A stretch of DNA of 64,000 nt. It comes from Cellvibrio sp. UBA7671. Its GTDB lineage: Bacteria; Pseudomonadota; Gammaproteobacteria; Pseudomonadales; Cellvibrionaceae. The stretch lies in NCBI GenBank assembly GCA_002483145.1, contig DLHJ01000014.1:1-64000 (forward strand). Direction: 5' to 3'. Positions within the stretch are counted from its first letter, which is position 1; each line of letters opens with the position of its first letter. Shown here in pieces: positions 18,033 to 28,070 of this stretch. The notes beneath the pieces are model-generated. The model saw only the letters and a program-made list of their open reading frames with translations. It made no database searches and had not been told where the DNA came from. A program made the translations under genes and the position numbers.

Positions 18033-21000
18033 ATGCGTCTTCGTCAGTTGGTTTTAGCCTGTGGTCTTACATCTCTTGTACTGTCGCCTTATGCCAGTGC
18101 TTTGGGATTGGGTGAGGTTAAGCTCAAGTCAACGCTTAACCAGCCGCTGGAGGCCGAGGTCAAGCTACTTGATACACGCGATCTTACGGCGGAGCAGATT
18201 CTGGTTGCTTTGGCATCCCCGGCTGATTTTGAACGCAATGGTGTAGATCGTTTGTTTTTCTACACAGAGTTTCAGTTTCAAGTAGACCTTGAGGCTGCTG
18301 ATGGCCCCAAAGTGGTTATCACCTCGCGCAGCCCGGTTCGCGAACCCTACCTGAATTTTTTGATTGAAGCCCGCTGGACTGCTGGCCGCTTGTTGCGCGA
18401 ATACACCCTGTTAATGGATCTACCTACTTTTGATGATGGCGGAGCTACACAAGCAGTGCAAACTGCGGTCACCAGCAATAAATCGCAGCAACCGCGCTCT
18501 ACCACATCAACACCTAAAGCAACGTCAGATTCCGGCTACACCAGTGAGCCGCGCCAGGTGCCTAGTGCCCGCCAGCCCAGCCTGAGTGGCGATGAATATG
18601 AAGTTCGCAGCAATGATACGCTGTGGGAAGTTGCGCTGCGTGCGCGTCCTGATTCCAGCGTGTCAGTCCATCAGAGCATGATGGCGCTCTATCGCGCTAA
18701 TCCTGAAGCCTTTATCAACGGCAATATCAACAGATTGCGTCGCGGACAAGTTTTGCGTGTTCCGGATGCGAGCGAGATGAAATCGCTTAATAAGTCTGAG
18801 GCTGTGAGTCAATTTGCCCAGGCAACCGGCGACTCGAATTCAGGCGCACAGTTAAATGCATCTCGTCGTACCAGCTCAACCCGTGCTGAATCTACCGAGG
18901 TAAGTGGGCGAGTAAAGCTCGCAGCTCCTTCAGCGGGTACAGCTAGTACAGGCCAAGGTAGTGGCGCTAACGATGGTGCAGGTAAGGCGCTGGAGTCTGA
19001 GTTGGCTGTGACTTTGGAGGAGCTGGATAAATCCAAAGCGGAAAATACTGAATTAAGTTCGCGGGTAAAAGATCTTGAAGCACAGATCGAAACCATGGAG
19101 CGTTTGGTTGAAGTAAGCAATGAAAAATTGCGTGCATTACAGGTGGCCGCTGGCCAGGCTGCATCATCTCCAGCACAGGTGCCTGAGGCTCCCATTGTCG
19201 CAGAGCCAGTTGCTGCGGTGGCGGATGTTGCCAGTTCTGAAGCTGTTGTAGCCAGCTCTGAAGCCGCCGCATCTAGTGTTGCTGCAGTGGCACCGCCGCA
19301 ACCAGCCCCGCCGAAGAAGGTCATTGTTCCACCTAAACCTGAGCCGACGTTAGCCGATACTGCAGTTGAAAATGCACCTTGGATAGGCTTGGGGATTTTG
19401 GGTTTGGCCGGTGCAGGCTATTTTGCTTACCGCCGCCGCAAGCAGGCTGAAGAGCAGCAGGCTGAAGAGCAGGATGATGTTTTTGCCATGGATGATTCAG
19501 CTGGTAAGAATGAAGAAGTGGCTGATGAAGCAACTCACTTCAATGAAACCGATGAAACGTCACTTTTTGATGAACCTAATGAAACGACTGCAGTTGCTGA
19601 AACGGGCGATGTAGTTGGCGAAGCAGATATTTATATCGCTTACGGTAAGTTGGATCAGGCTGAGGAAATGCTTCTCAACGCCCTGCAAAAAGATCCTGAC
19701 TCAGCTGATATTCGCATGAAGTTGCTGGAGGTTTACTCCCAACAGCAAAATGGCCCTGCATTTGATAAGCATTACGCGGCGCTCTTGCCTCTGGCGGGTG
19801 GAGCCCTGCTGGCACGTGCTTCTGAGTTGCGCGAGGGCATCTCAGGGGCGGGTGAATTCGATCCTGCCGCTTCAGTTGCAAATGAAGCACAGGATGCAGA
19901 TCTGGATCAATTCTCTCTCGATGATTTTAATCTTGATGATGACCTTTCTGTCGCACCAGTCGCGACAGCAAGTGAGCCAACTAGTTTTGATTTTGACCTC
20001 GATCTGGACGATGACGAGTCCAATCTCTCGTCTGCTATCGCAGATGCGCCTGCAGCAGTGGAAAATGAATTTGAGTTGGATTTTGATGATGATCTGGCTG
20101 CTGAAGCCGAAGATTTGTCTGAGTTGTCATTGGCTCTCGATAATTTGGATGCTGACACTCTTCCTGAAGATCTGGAGGTTAAGGCTCCTTCAATCGAAGA
20201 TGGGTTCAACTTCGATTTGGACGACGACCTTGAATTGAGTGAATCGGCAGTAGAGGAATCTGCTGAACTTGTTGCGGCAGAGTCGGAGTCGTTGGAGGTC
20301 GCGGCAGATGATTTTAATCTGGATATGAATGTTGATGATGTCGATCTGGCAGCGCTTGACCATGAAATGGAAAGCCTGGATGTAGATTTTGATGATGACC
20401 TTTTAGGTGAAGATGGGGACTTGGGAATTGAAGATCTCGACCTCTCTGATGTGAAGTCTGCACAAGATGATATTTCGACGTCAAAACTTAGCTTGACCGA
20501 TGATTTGGATAAGCCTGAAACATCCGTGGGTTTTGAACTGGATGATGATCTAGTTGATTTTGGTGTTGATGATAATGCCGAAGACCTGGAGGTGGATCTT
20601 GCAGACGATACTGAAGCTTTGGCTGAAGCCAGTGCAGATGAATTGCTGCCAGATTTTGATTTGGATGATGATGACACTTTTAGCTTTGAAGAAGAGGCAT
20701 TGGCTGATAGTGATTTGGATCTGGCTGCGTTTGAAGATGATCTTGGGGAGTTAAGTGAATCTACGGAATTTGACGGCGCTGACTTTGCGGTGGCGGATGA
20801 TATTGTTGATTTGGAATTGCAGGATGAAATTCCTTCACGGCCAGAACCTGTCCAAGAGTCTCCTGCGGTTATAGCAGACGAGGCTGCGCTGGTTGATGCC
20901 GAACAAGAGCATGACGAAGATTTGTTTGCGCAGGCGCTGTCAGATTTTTCAGGCGATTCAGACGATATCGATTTGAATGAGTTCTCCAGCGACGAGGCCG

Positions 21001-21209
21001 CACTGGCCGATTTGTCAGATGACGACATGGATGCCGAATTGGATTTCCTTGCCGATGCCGATGAGGCTGCAACCAAGCTGGATTTGGCGCGCGCTTATAT
21101 TGATATGGGCGATAGTGAGGGTGCGAAAGATATCCTTTCTGAAGTCCTCGGTGAAGGTAACGATGAGCAGCGTAAAGAAGCCAATGAGTTGCTCGGCCGA
21201 ATAGGCTAA
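18033..21209 (+). CDS. fimV: FimV-like pilus/polarity assembly protein
   Basis: The 1058-residue inner-membrane protein has the FimV layout: signal peptide (about 1-24), a periplasmic FimV N-terminal domain (GLGEVKLKSTLNQPLEAEVKLL), a LysM peptidoglycan-binding domain (about 188-245, NDTLWEVA...RRGQVLRVP), a coiled coil (about 320-370), an Ala/Pro linker, one membrane helix (about 448-466, followed by YRRRKQ), a TPR region (about 530-580), a long acidic stretch with repeats such as FDLDLDDD and a C-terminal TPR-like FimV domain ending ELLGRIG. In Pseudomonas it organises type IV pilus secretin and polar signalling. It sits between asd and truA as in Pseudomonas. Confidence 0.93.
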   Translation: MRLRQLVLACGLTSLVLSPYASALGLGEVKLKSTLNQPLEAEVKLLDTRDLTAEQILVALASPADFERNGVDRLFFYTEFQFQVDLEAADGPKVVITSRSPVREPYLNFLIEARWTAGRLLREYTLLMDLPTFDDGGATQAVQTAVTSNKSQQPRSTTSTPKATSDSGYTSEPRQVPSARQPSLSGDEYEVRSNDTLWEVALRARPDSSVSVHQSMMALYRANPEAFINGNINRLRRGQVLRVPDASEMKSLNKSEAVSQFAQATGDSNSGAQLNASRRTSSTRAESTEVSGRVKLAAPSAGTASTGQGSGANDGAGKALESELAVTLEELDKSKAENTELSSRVKDLEAQIETMERLVEVSNEKLRALQVAAGQAASSPAQVPEAPIVAEPVAAVADVASSEAVVASSEAAASSVAAVAPPQPAPPKKVIVPPKPEPTLADTAVENAPWIGLGILGLAGAGYFAYRRRKQAEEQQAEEQDDVFAMDDSAGKNEEVADEATHFNETDETSLFDEPNETTAVAETGDVVGEADIYIAYGKLDQAEEMLLNALQKDPDSADIRMKLLEVYSQQQNGPAFDKHYAALLPLAGGALLARASELREGISGAGEFDPAASVANEAQDADLDQFSLDDFNLDDDLSVAPVATASEPTSFDFDLDLDDDESNLSSAIADAPAAVENEFELDFDDDLAAEAEDLSELSLALDNLDADTLPEDLEVKAPSIEDGFNFDLDDDLELSESAVEESAELVAAESESLEVAADDFNLDMNVDDVDLAALDHEMESLDVDFDDDLLGEDGDLGIEDLDLSDVKSAQDDISTSKLSLTDDLDKPETSVGFELDDDLVDFGVDDNAEDLEVDLADDTEALAEASADELLPDFDLDDDDTFSFEEEALADSDLDLAAFEDDLGELSESTEFDGADFAVADDIVDLELQDEIPSRPEPVQESPAVIADEAALVDAEQEHDEDLFAQALSDFSGDSDDIDLNEFSSDEAALADLSDDDMDAELDFLADADEAATKLDLARAYIDMGDSEGAKDILSEVLGEGNDEQRKEANELLGRIG

Positions 21210-21225
21210 TTTTTTGCCTGATCGC

Positions 21226-21256
21226 AAAGCCTTGCATTCCGGTGCAAGGCTTTTTT
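21226..21256 (+). terminator. Intrinsic terminator after fimV
   Basis: An 11-bp stem (AAAGCCTTGCA with TGCAAGGCTTT, loop TTCCGG) runs into six T's, 16 nt past the fimV stop. Confidence 0.93.
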
Positions 21257-21295
21257 ATTTTGTGCAGTTTGGTTTCTGTTTGATGGTTTATTCCC

Positions 21296-22192
21296 ATGAG
21301 TGAAAACTACGTCCCCAGTTCTAAGCCCTATGCCCGCAATGGTGAGGTGGTAGCCGATACTATTTGGCCGGAAGGGATGCATCGTATTGCATTGGGTGTT
21401 GAATATAAGGGGACGGACTACCACGGTTTTCAGGTGCAGCCAAACGGTGTTAGAACTGTGCAGCAGTCTTTGGAGAAGGCCTTATCTACAGTGGCGGATG
21501 AGCCTATCAGTCTCGTTTGTGCTGGCAGGACCGATGCTGGCGTACATGCGACTAATCAAGTTATCCATTTCGATACGCTTGCCTTACGCCCGGAAAAAGC
21601 CTGGTTGCGTGGCACCCGGCCGTATTTGCCAGATTCGGTGTCGGTGCGTTGGGCGCGTGAGGTTGTACCGCAGTTCCATGCGCGTTTTAGCGCACTTAAC
21701 CGCACTTATCGCTACTTGATGACCGATGCCAAAACCCCCTCCGGTTTATTGCATGACCAGGTGACTTGGTCATCGCGGCCGCTCAATGTTGATGCCATGC
21801 GTGAAGCTGCAGCCTACTTGGTTGGTCAGCATGACTTTACATCGTTTCGTGCAACCCAGTGCCAGGCGAAAAGCCCGGTGCGGCGGATTGAGTATTTGCA
21901 CCTGTTGCGGCGCGGGGATTTGATTGTTTTGGAGGTGCAAGCCAATGCATTCTTGCATCATATGGTGCGCAATATCGTTGGTGTATTGACGGCCGTGGGG
22001 GCGGGAGACAGGCCCCCACGCTGGGTTGCTGAAGTGCTGGCGGCGCGCGACCGCAGTGCTGGCGGTGTGACGGCTAAACCTTTTGGTCTTTATTTAGTTG
22101 GTGTCGATTACCCGGCGCATTTTGGGTTGTCAGTGTGTCCTCCAGGGCCACTATTTTTTGCTGAGCCGCTAGGTGGTTTTGCTTCTCAATGA
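21296..22192 (+). CDS. truA: tRNA pseudouridine(38-40) synthase
   Basis: TruA converts uridines 38-40 of the tRNA anticodon arm to pseudouridine. The sequence shows ALGVEYKGTDYHGFQ, the catalytic Asp motif CAGRTDAGVHATNQVIHF (about residues 78-95), RYRYLM-like NRTYRYLM and NAFLHHMVRNIVGVL. From 21296 the protein has 298 residues; a start at 21377 (MHRIALGVEY) would give 271, nearer E. coli TruA (270). Neither start has an ideal ribosome-binding site, so the N-terminus is uncertain. It lies between the fimV terminator and trpF. Confidence 0.93.
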   Translation: MSENYVPSSKPYARNGEVVADTIWPEGMHRIALGVEYKGTDYHGFQVQPNGVRTVQQSLEKALSTVADEPISLVCAGRTDAGVHATNQVIHFDTLALRPEKAWLRGTRPYLPDSVSVRWAREVVPQFHARFSALNRTYRYLMTDAKTPSGLLHDQVTWSSRPLNVDAMREAAAYLVGQHDFTSFRATQCQAKSPVRRIEYLHLLRRGDLIVLEVQANAFLHHMVRNIVGVLTAVGAGDRPPRWVAEVLAARDRSAGGVTAKPFGLYLVGVDYPAHFGLSVCPPGPLFFAEPLGGFASQ

Positions 22193-22201
22193 AAAATGAG
22201 C

Positions 22202-22227
22202 CCTCGGCTTTTCGAGGTTATTTCTGT
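22202..22227 (+). terminator. Weak hairpin after truA
   Basis: A 5-bp stem CCTCG-GCTTTT-CGAGG is followed by TTATTTCTGTT. It is short, so it is at best a weak terminator between truA and trpF. Confidence 0.3.
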
Positions 22228-22299
22228 TAATATCCCCCCCTAATTTTTGCTTCACCCCTCGCCTTGCGAGTGAGTCAATAGCGTTTGGAGAGCCTGAGT

Positions 22300-22926
22300 T
22301 TGTCCAGAGCACGAGTCAAAATCTGCGGAATAACCAGCATTGAAGATGCTCTAGCAGTGGTTGATGCAGGTGCGGAAGCCTTAGGGCTCGTGTTTTATGC
22401 AGCTAGCCCGCGTGCTGTAACAATTATGCAGGCACGCGCGATTGCATTGGCGGCGGGGCCATTCACCGTGGTTACCGGTTTATTTGTGAATGCTGATCCA
22501 GAGTTTGTGGATGCCGTATTGAAACAAGTGCCGCTGCAATTATTGCAATTTCACGGTGATGAAGATCTGGATTATTGTGAGTCTTTTGCACGCCCTTATA
22601 TGAAGGCAATTCGTATGCGGCCTGAACTGGATGTGGCAGCTACTATAGCGGAGTATCCCAGTGCATCAGGGATTTTGTTGGATGCCTATCGCCCCGGAGT
22701 TCCGGGTGGTACAGGTGAAACCTTTGATTGGGCGCGCGTACCCCGGCAATCGGCCAAGCCCTTGGTTTTGGCTGGAGGCTTAACTGCCGCCAACGTCGCA
22801 GATGCTATTCGGGCGACCCAAGTCTATGGGGTTGATGTCAGCGGTGGTGTAGAATCGGCACCCGGTAAAAAAGATCACGGAAAAATAACCTCTTTTATCA
22901 ATAACGTACGGTTTGCTGCATCTTGA
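22300..22926 (+). CDS. trpF: Phosphoribosylanthranilate isomerase
   Basis: The 208-residue TIM-barrel enzyme catalyses the Amadori rearrangement of phosphoribosylanthranilate in tryptophan synthesis. Signature segments: VKICGITSIEDAL with the catalytic Cys, LGLVFYAASPRAV, LLQFHGDE and VDVSGGVESAPGKKDH. I chose the TTG at 22300 because GGAGAG lies seven bases upstream and the product starts MSRARVKICGIT like relatives; an upstream TTG (22285) overlaps that site. It heads trpF-trpB-trpA with a 38-nt gap to trpB. Confidence 0.94.
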   Translation: MSRARVKICGITSIEDALAVVDAGAEALGLVFYAASPRAVTIMQARAIALAAGPFTVVTGLFVNADPEFVDAVLKQVPLQLLQFHGDEDLDYCESFARPYMKAIRMRPELDVAATIAEYPSASGILLDAYRPGVPGGTGETFDWARVPRQSAKPLVLAGGLTAANVADAIRATQVYGVDVSGGVESAPGKKDHGKITSFINNVRFAAS

Positions 22927-22964
22927 TGTGCAGTCTTTACCGGCATCTTACAGGTGATTAAACG

Positions 22965-24191
22965 GTGAGTAACACTGAGCATTTTTCAGCTATTGATTAC
23001 AGTGCTTTTCCCAATGCGGAAGGTCACTTCGGCCCCTATGGCGGCCGCTTCGTTTCCGAGACGCTGATTTATGCGCTCGATGAACTCCAATCTATCTATT
23101 TTAACTTGAAAGATGATCCTGGCTTTCAAGCCGAATTTGACAAGGACATGGCGCATTATGTTGGCCGTCCTTCACCTCTTTACCTCGCTGAGCGCTGGAC
23201 CCGTGAGTTGGGCGGTGCGCAGATTTATCTGAAACGCGAAGATTTAAATCACACGGGCGCACACAAAGTAAATAACACTATTGGCCAAGCATTGCTGGCG
23301 AAATTTACTGGAAAAACCCGTGTTATTGCAGAGACAGGAGCTGGGCAGCACGGTGTTGCTACTGCGACAGTTGCAGCGCGTTTGGGTTTGAAATGCCGCG
23401 TTTATATGGGTGCCGAAGATGTTAAGCGTCAGGCACTCAATGTGTACCGCATGAAGTTACTCGGTGCAGAAGTGTTTCCGGTAACCTCCGGTTCGCGCAC
23501 ATTGAAAGATGCAATGAATGAAGCCATGCGCGATTGGGCGACTAATGTTGACGACACGTTTTATATCATTGGCACCGTTGCTGGCCCCCATCCTTATCCA
23601 CAACTGGTACGTGATTTCCAATCGATTATTGGGCGCGAGGCGCGCCGCCAATGTCTGGAGCAGGCAGGTCGCTTGCCCGACGCGCTGGTTGCGTGTGTTG
23701 GTGGCGGCTCCAATGCGATAGGCTTGTTTCATCCATTCCTCACAGATGAATCAGTAAAAATGTACGGAGTTGAGGCGGGTGGTTTGGGTATCGAAACCGG
23801 TAAACACGCCGCGCCATTGAATAAAGGTATTCCCGGTGTATTGCATGGCAATCGCACCTATTTGATGGAAGATGAAAATGGCCAGATTATCGAAACCCAT
23901 TCGGTGTCGGCTGGTTTGGATTATCCCGGTGTAGGTCCTGAACATTCATGGTTAAAAGATATTGGCCGCGTAAACTATGTGGCGATCAATGATGATGAAG
24001 CTCTGGCCGCATTTCGCAAAATTACCAAAACTGAAGGTATTATGCCGGCGCTGGAATCCAGCCATGCCTTGGCTTATGTGGAAAAACTGGCGCCAACCAT
24101 GAGCAAAGACCAAATTATTATCGCCAACCTCTCCGGTCGCGGCGATAAAGATATTTTGACTGTCGCCGGATTGGATGGCATTACCGTTTAA
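22965..24191 (+). CDS. trpB: Tryptophan synthase beta chain
   Basis: The 408-residue PLP enzyme joins indole and serine. It shows [13 protein letters not shown] near the N-terminus, the PLP lysine in [11 protein letters not shown] (about residue 100), the [14 protein letters not shown] loop and the phosphate-binding VGGGSNAIG. The size is near E. coli TrpB (397). Translation starts at GTG (22965). It is adjacent to trpF and trpA; in Pseudomonas aeruginosa trpBA sit elsewhere under TrpI, so the local order differs from that genus. No trpI-like gene is next to it. Confidence 0.97.
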   Translation: MSNTEHFSAIDYSAFPNAEGHFGPYGGRFVSETLIYALDELQSIYFNLKDDPGFQAEFDKDMAHYVGRPSPLYLAERWTRELGGAQIYLKREDLNHTGAHKVNNTIGQALLAKFTGKTRVIAETGAGQHGVATATVAARLGLKCRVYMGAEDVKRQALNVYRMKLLGAEVFPVTSGSRTLKDAMNEAMRDWATNVDDTFYIIGTVAGPHPYPQLVRDFQSIIGREARRQCLEQAGRLPDALVACVGGGSNAIGLFHPFLTDESVKMYGVEAGGLGIETGKHAAPLNKGIPGVLHGNRTYLMEDENGQIIETHSVSAGLDYPGVGPEHSWLKDIGRVNYVAINDDEALAAFRKITKTEGIMPALESSHALAYVEKLAPTMSKDQIIIANLSGRGDKDILTVAGLDGITV

Positions 24192-24259
24192 TCCAAAGCG
24201 TCAACAAGCTATTAAAAGATGCCGCTTACTGGGCGGCAAATAAAAATCAGGAATTTTCG

Positions 24260-25069
24260 ATGAGTCGTATTTCCCAGCACTTGAGCCAAGCCAAAACGGC
24301 GGGTAAAAAAATATTAGTCGCTTATGTGGTTAATGGCGATCCTTATCCCCAAGCCACTTTGCCAACCTTGCATGCGTTGGTCGAGCAAGGTGTTGATGTT
24401 ATTGAATTAGGCGTGCCTTTTTCTGACCCTATGGCAGAAGGCCCGGTGATTCAAAAAGGTCACGAGCGTGCGCTTGAACATCACATCAGTTTGCGCGGCA
24501 CCCTCGAAATTGTTAAACAATTTCGGGCTACCAATAACATCACACCAATTGTGTTGATGGGTTATGCAAACCCGGTTGAGCGTTTTGGTTACGCAGAATT
24601 TGCCAAGGCAGCGGCAGAAGCCGGTGTTGATGGTTTATTAACTGTTGATTTGCCACCTGAAGAAGTTGTTGTGCTCAAAGGTGAGTTAGACGCGCATGGT
24701 TTGGATAATATTTTCCTGCTTGCCCCAACGACTACGCTTGAGCGCGCGCAAAAAATTGCAGCTTATGCCAGCGGTTTTCTCTATTACGTTTCACTCAAGG
24801 GTGTAACGGGGGCAGGCCATTTGGATGTTAATGCGGTAAAAGAAAAGCTTGCCGGTTTTGGTCAATTAACTGACCTGCCAGTATGTGTAGGCTTCGGTAT
24901 TAAAGATCCTGAAACCGCCAAAGCAGTTGCGGTATTGGCTGATGGTGTTGTGGTTGGCAGTGTTCTGGTTGAAAAAATGGGTAGCATGGCCGACAAAAGT
25001 GCCAATGAAATTGCCGCAGCAGTAGGCGATATCGTTGGCAGTATTCGTGTAGCCATAGATTCTATTTGA
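24260..25069 (+). CDS. trpA: Tryptophan synthase alpha chain
   Basis: The 269-residue TIM-barrel subunit cleaves indoleglycerol phosphate to indole. The catalytic Glu and Asp lie in VIELGVPFSDPMAEGPVIQ (about residues 47-65); GYANPVERFG and VCVGFGIKDPE are also typical. The length equals E. coli TrpA (268). It lies 68 nt after trpB with CAGGA before the ATG, and a small GC hairpin (GCCGC/GCGGC) is in the gap. Its product works in an alpha2beta2 complex with TrpB. Confidence 0.97.
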   Translation: MSRISQHLSQAKTAGKKILVAYVVNGDPYPQATLPTLHALVEQGVDVIELGVPFSDPMAEGPVIQKGHERALEHHISLRGTLEIVKQFRATNNITPIVLMGYANPVERFGYAEFAKAAAEAGVDGLLTVDLPPEEVVVLKGELDAHGLDNIFLLAPTTTLERAQKIAAYASGFLYYVSLKGVTGAGHLDVNAVKEKLAGFGQLTDLPVCVGFGIKDPETAKAVAVLADGVVVGSVLVEKMGSMADKSANEIAAAVGDIVGSIRVAIDSI

Positions 25070-25165
25070 TAGCCCACAAGTTCAATTAATAGCAACGAAA
25101 TTCCGGTGGCTCGCATGCGGGCACAACCAATCAACTAAATTGACATTGAGTACAGAGAAGCGACC

Positions 25166-26026
25166 ATGAGTTGGTTAGATAAAATTATTCCGAGTATTTC
25201 CCGCACTGATACCAAGCGCAGCAACAAAGTGCCTGAAGGTCTGTGGGAAAAATGTGTTAAGTGTGATGCGGTTTTGTATAAGCCGGAAATGGAAAAAACG
25301 CTCGATGTTTGCCCCAAGTGCGATCACCATATGCGCGTTGGTGCGCGGGCGCGTTTGAATATGTTTTTGGATCCGCAAAATCGCCAGGAGTTGGCAACTG
25401 AAGTTGAGCCAATTGATCGCCTGAAATTTAAAGACATTAAAAAATACAAAGACCGTTTGACGGCAGCACAAAAAGAAACGGGTGAAAAAGATGCGCTGGT
25501 GGCAATGCGCGGTGAATTAAAAGGCATGCCGATTGTTGCAGTGGCTTTCGAATTTGCGTTTCACGGCGGCTCTATGGGTTACGTTGTAGGTGAACGTTTT
25601 ACCCGTGCAGCGACTATTGCGCTGAAAGAAAATATTCCCTTCGTTTGCTTCTCCGCCACTGGCGGTGCACGTATGCAGGAAGCGTTAATTTCGCTGATGC
25701 AAATGGCCAAAACCAGTGCGGTTATTGAACGTTTAAAAATGCAGGGGACACCCTATATTTCGGTAATGACTGATCCGGTATACGGCGGTGTTTCTGCCAG
25801 TCTTGCACTGCTTGGCGATCTGAATATTTGTGAGCCGGGTTCACGTGCCGGTTTTGCTGGCCCAAGTATTATCGAGCAGACTATCCGTCAAAAATTGCCT
25901 AAGGGTTTTCAGCGGGCAGAATTTTTGTTAGAGCACGGCGCTATCGATATGATTATCCATCGCCGCGACATGCGCGATAAGTTGGCGTCACTGCTGGCGA
26001 AATTTACGCGCAAAGCAGCAGTGTAA
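25166..26026 (+). CDS. accD: Acetyl-CoA carboxylase carboxyltransferase subunit beta
   Basis: The 286-residue subunit transfers the carboxyl group from biotin to acetyl-CoA to form malonyl-CoA, with AccA encoded elsewhere. It has the N-terminal zinc ribbon (Cys pairs in CVKCD and CPKCDHH, about residues 26-51) and the crotonase-fold core with [13 protein letters not shown] and [12 protein letters not shown]. The size is slightly below E. coli AccD (304). It lies 96 nt after trpA and 25 nt before folC, matching the widespread trp-accD-folC order. Confidence 0.97.
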   Translation: MSWLDKIIPSISRTDTKRSNKVPEGLWEKCVKCDAVLYKPEMEKTLDVCPKCDHHMRVGARARLNMFLDPQNRQELATEVEPIDRLKFKDIKKYKDRLTAAQKETGEKDALVAMRGELKGMPIVAVAFEFAFHGGSMGYVVGERFTRAATIALKENIPFVCFSATGGARMQEALISLMQMAKTSAVIERLKMQGTPYISVMTDPVYGGVSASLALLGDLNICEPGSRAGFAGPSIIEQTIRQKLPKGFQRAEFLLEHGAIDMIIHRRDMRDKLASLLAKFTRKAAV

Positions 26027-26051
26027 TTGTTGTTTTTCGATAGCCGCTACT

Positions 26052-27338
26052 ATGCAACTTGATTCGCTATCGGCTTGGTTGGATTGGTTGGAAAAAAACC
26101 ATCCGACCGAGATTGATCTCGGCCTTGAACGTATCACTCGTGTTGCGCAGCGGATGGCGCTCTTAAAACCAACGGCAAAAGTGGTCACTGTCGCTGGTAC
26201 CAATGGAAAAGGCTCTTGCGTTACTGCCACGGCAGCCTTGCTCGGTGCTGCTGGTTTTTCAGTTGGTGTTTACACTTCCCCGCATTTACTTCATTACAAC
26301 GAACGCATAGTGGTTGATGGCAACCCTGTTGCCGACGCAGAAATCTGTTCTGCTTTTGCAGCCATCTTTAATGCATGCCAGCAAACCTGTGCGGATTATC
26401 CTGAACCTATAAGCCTGACTTATTTTGAGTACGGGACCTTGGCGGCATTAGAAATTTTTCAGCGTCGACAAGTGATGGCGACGGTGCTTGAAGTGGGTTT
26501 GGGTGGGCGTTTGGATGCAATCAATATTATCGATGCCGATGTAGCGGTGATTACCAGTATTGCGCTCGATCATACCGATTGGTTGGGCGATAACCGCGAA
26601 GCTATCGGCTATGAAAAAGCCGGCATTATGCGTGCCGGCAAACCCGTGGTCTGTGCAGATTTTTCGCCCCCACAATCGCTGCTGGATCATGCGCAAAATC
26701 TTTCCGCGTCACTCCAGTTAATTTCGCGCGATTTTGGTTATTCAGTTGCGGGTGACTCCACCTGGAATTGGTGGAATAACAACGTACAATTTTCTTCGCA
26801 GACTCTTCCCCAGTTGCCACTTCCCAGTCTTGCAGCGGCACTGCAAGTTGCGTGCATTTTCGGTTTGGATTTGCTGGCAATAGATGCATTTACCCGCTTG
26901 GCTGCACTGCGTGTTCCCGGGCGTTTTCAAACAGTGCATTGGCGCGAGCGACAAGTGATTCTCGATGTGGCCCATAATCCTGCGGCGACCGCCTATCTGG
27001 TCGAACGTTTAGTGCAGGGTGGGGCAGTGGGTTCAAAAATACACGGCATAGTGGCGATGATGGCAGATAAGGATCGCGCCCAAAGTCTGGAAAATCTCAA
27101 AGGGTATATTAGCAACTGGTATATCGCCGATTTATCATTTATTCCGCGCGCGGCGACGGTTGAACAATTACGTCAAAATCTGGTCGATTTGGATGTGGAA
27201 GCAGAATTTTCCGGCAGCGTTTCTGATTGTTTGCACGCGGCCTTCAATAATTCAGATCCCGGTGATCGTATTCTTGTTTTCGGGTCTTTTTATACGGTAG
27301 CTGCCGGTTTGCAGGCGCTCGCCGCAACGACAGCATAA
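26052..27338 (+). CDS. folC: Bifunctional dihydrofolate / folylpolyglutamate synthase
   Basis: The 428-residue Mur-ligase-family enzyme adds glutamate to dihydropteroate and folates. It has the P-loop VAGTNGKGSCVT (about residues 47-58), YTSPHLLHYNERI, the SITSIALDHTDWLG-like segment and the C-terminal DVAHNPAA motif. Length is near E. coli FolC (422). The start ATG lies 25 nt after accD, consistent with cotranscription. Confidence 0.96.
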   Translation: MQLDSLSAWLDWLEKNHPTEIDLGLERITRVAQRMALLKPTAKVVTVAGTNGKGSCVTATAALLGAAGFSVGVYTSPHLLHYNERIVVDGNPVADAEICSAFAAIFNACQQTCADYPEPISLTYFEYGTLAALEIFQRRQVMATVLEVGLGGRLDAINIIDADVAVITSIALDHTDWLGDNREAIGYEKAGIMRAGKPVVCADFSPPQSLLDHAQNLSASLQLISRDFGYSVAGDSTWNWWNNNVQFSSQTLPQLPLPSLAAALQVACIFGLDLLAIDAFTRLAALRVPGRFQTVHWRERQVILDVAHNPAATAYLVERLVQGGAVGSKIHGIVAMMADKDRAQSLENLKGYISNWYIADLSFIPRAATVEQLRQNLVDLDVEAEFSGSVSDCLHAAFNNSDPGDRILVFGSFYTVAAGLQALAATTA

Positions 27339-27382
27339 TCCTGTTGCGTTTTAATCCTAGGTTATTGGTGCAGAGGTTTTAG

Positions 27383-27994
27383 GTGAGAGAATCCGTAAAA
27401 CATCGTTTAATTGGTGCAGCAGTACTGGCGGCGATTGCCGTATTGTTTTTGCCCAGTTTTTTTAAGGATCGCCAACAATACCAAGTGGACACCAGCTCCC
27501 ATATTCCCGGCCGCCCCAGCATTACCGCCGTGGATTTCAACGAACCTACGCGGCCAGAAGGTATTGAGCCTGCGCCAGCGCCCGAAACTATGTTTGTGCC
27601 TGATGAGGCTGAGTCAGTGCCTGTTGCTGAAGTCCTTCCCTCCGAGCAAGCCATAGTTGCTCCCGTGGCAACATCTTCTTGGCAATCGGCATCTTCTAAA
27701 TCTGCTGCAACTGATGCCTCCGTGCCAGTTATCCCGCTTAATGCACAAGGCTTGCCTGACACATGGGTGATTCAGGTGGCCAGCCTCAGCGCGCAAGCAG
27801 CGGCAAATAAATTGCGCGACCAGTTACAAGCTGACGGTCATAAGGCTTATGTGCGTGCTGTCCCCAGCGCTAATGCGACTATTTATCGCGTATTTATCGG
27901 CCCTAAGCAGGATAAATCCGAAGCCCTTGCGATCAAGTCGCAATTAGACAAACGTTTGAAAGTGAATTCCCTTGTTTTACCCTTCAAACCCTAA
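27383..27994 (+). CDS. dedD: SPOR domain cell-division protein, DedD type
   Basis: The 203-residue protein has a short cytoplasmic tail, one membrane helix (about residues 9-26, LIGAAVLAAIAVLFLP), an Ala/Pro/Glu-rich periplasmic linker and a C-terminal SPOR domain (about 128-203; WVIQVASLSAQAAANKLRDQL, YRVFIGP). SPOR domains bind denuded septal peptidoglycan, placing the protein at the division site. Translation starts at GTG (27383). Position between folC and cvpA is the standard one for dedD. Confidence 0.9.
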   Translation: MRESVKHRLIGAAVLAAIAVLFLPSFFKDRQQYQVDTSSHIPGRPSITAVDFNEPTRPEGIEPAPAPETMFVPDEAESVPVAEVLPSEQAIVAPVATSSWQSASSKSAATDASVPVIPLNAQGLPDTWVIQVASLSAQAAANKLRDQLQADGHKAYVRAVPSANATIYRVFIGPKQDKSEALAIKSQLDKRLKVNSLVLPFKP

Positions 27995-28070
27995 AGCCAT
28001 AATCTTGCGCCTCTGTTAGAATGCGCGCCTCTGTAAACCTCCCATCAATGATTTTGGAGTGGGCGCGCGA

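Noticed and set aside
19907..21076. A 389-codon Ser-rich open frame antisense to fimV
   Set aside because: It is the mirror of the gat/gaa-rich acidic repeats; composition explains the lack of stops.
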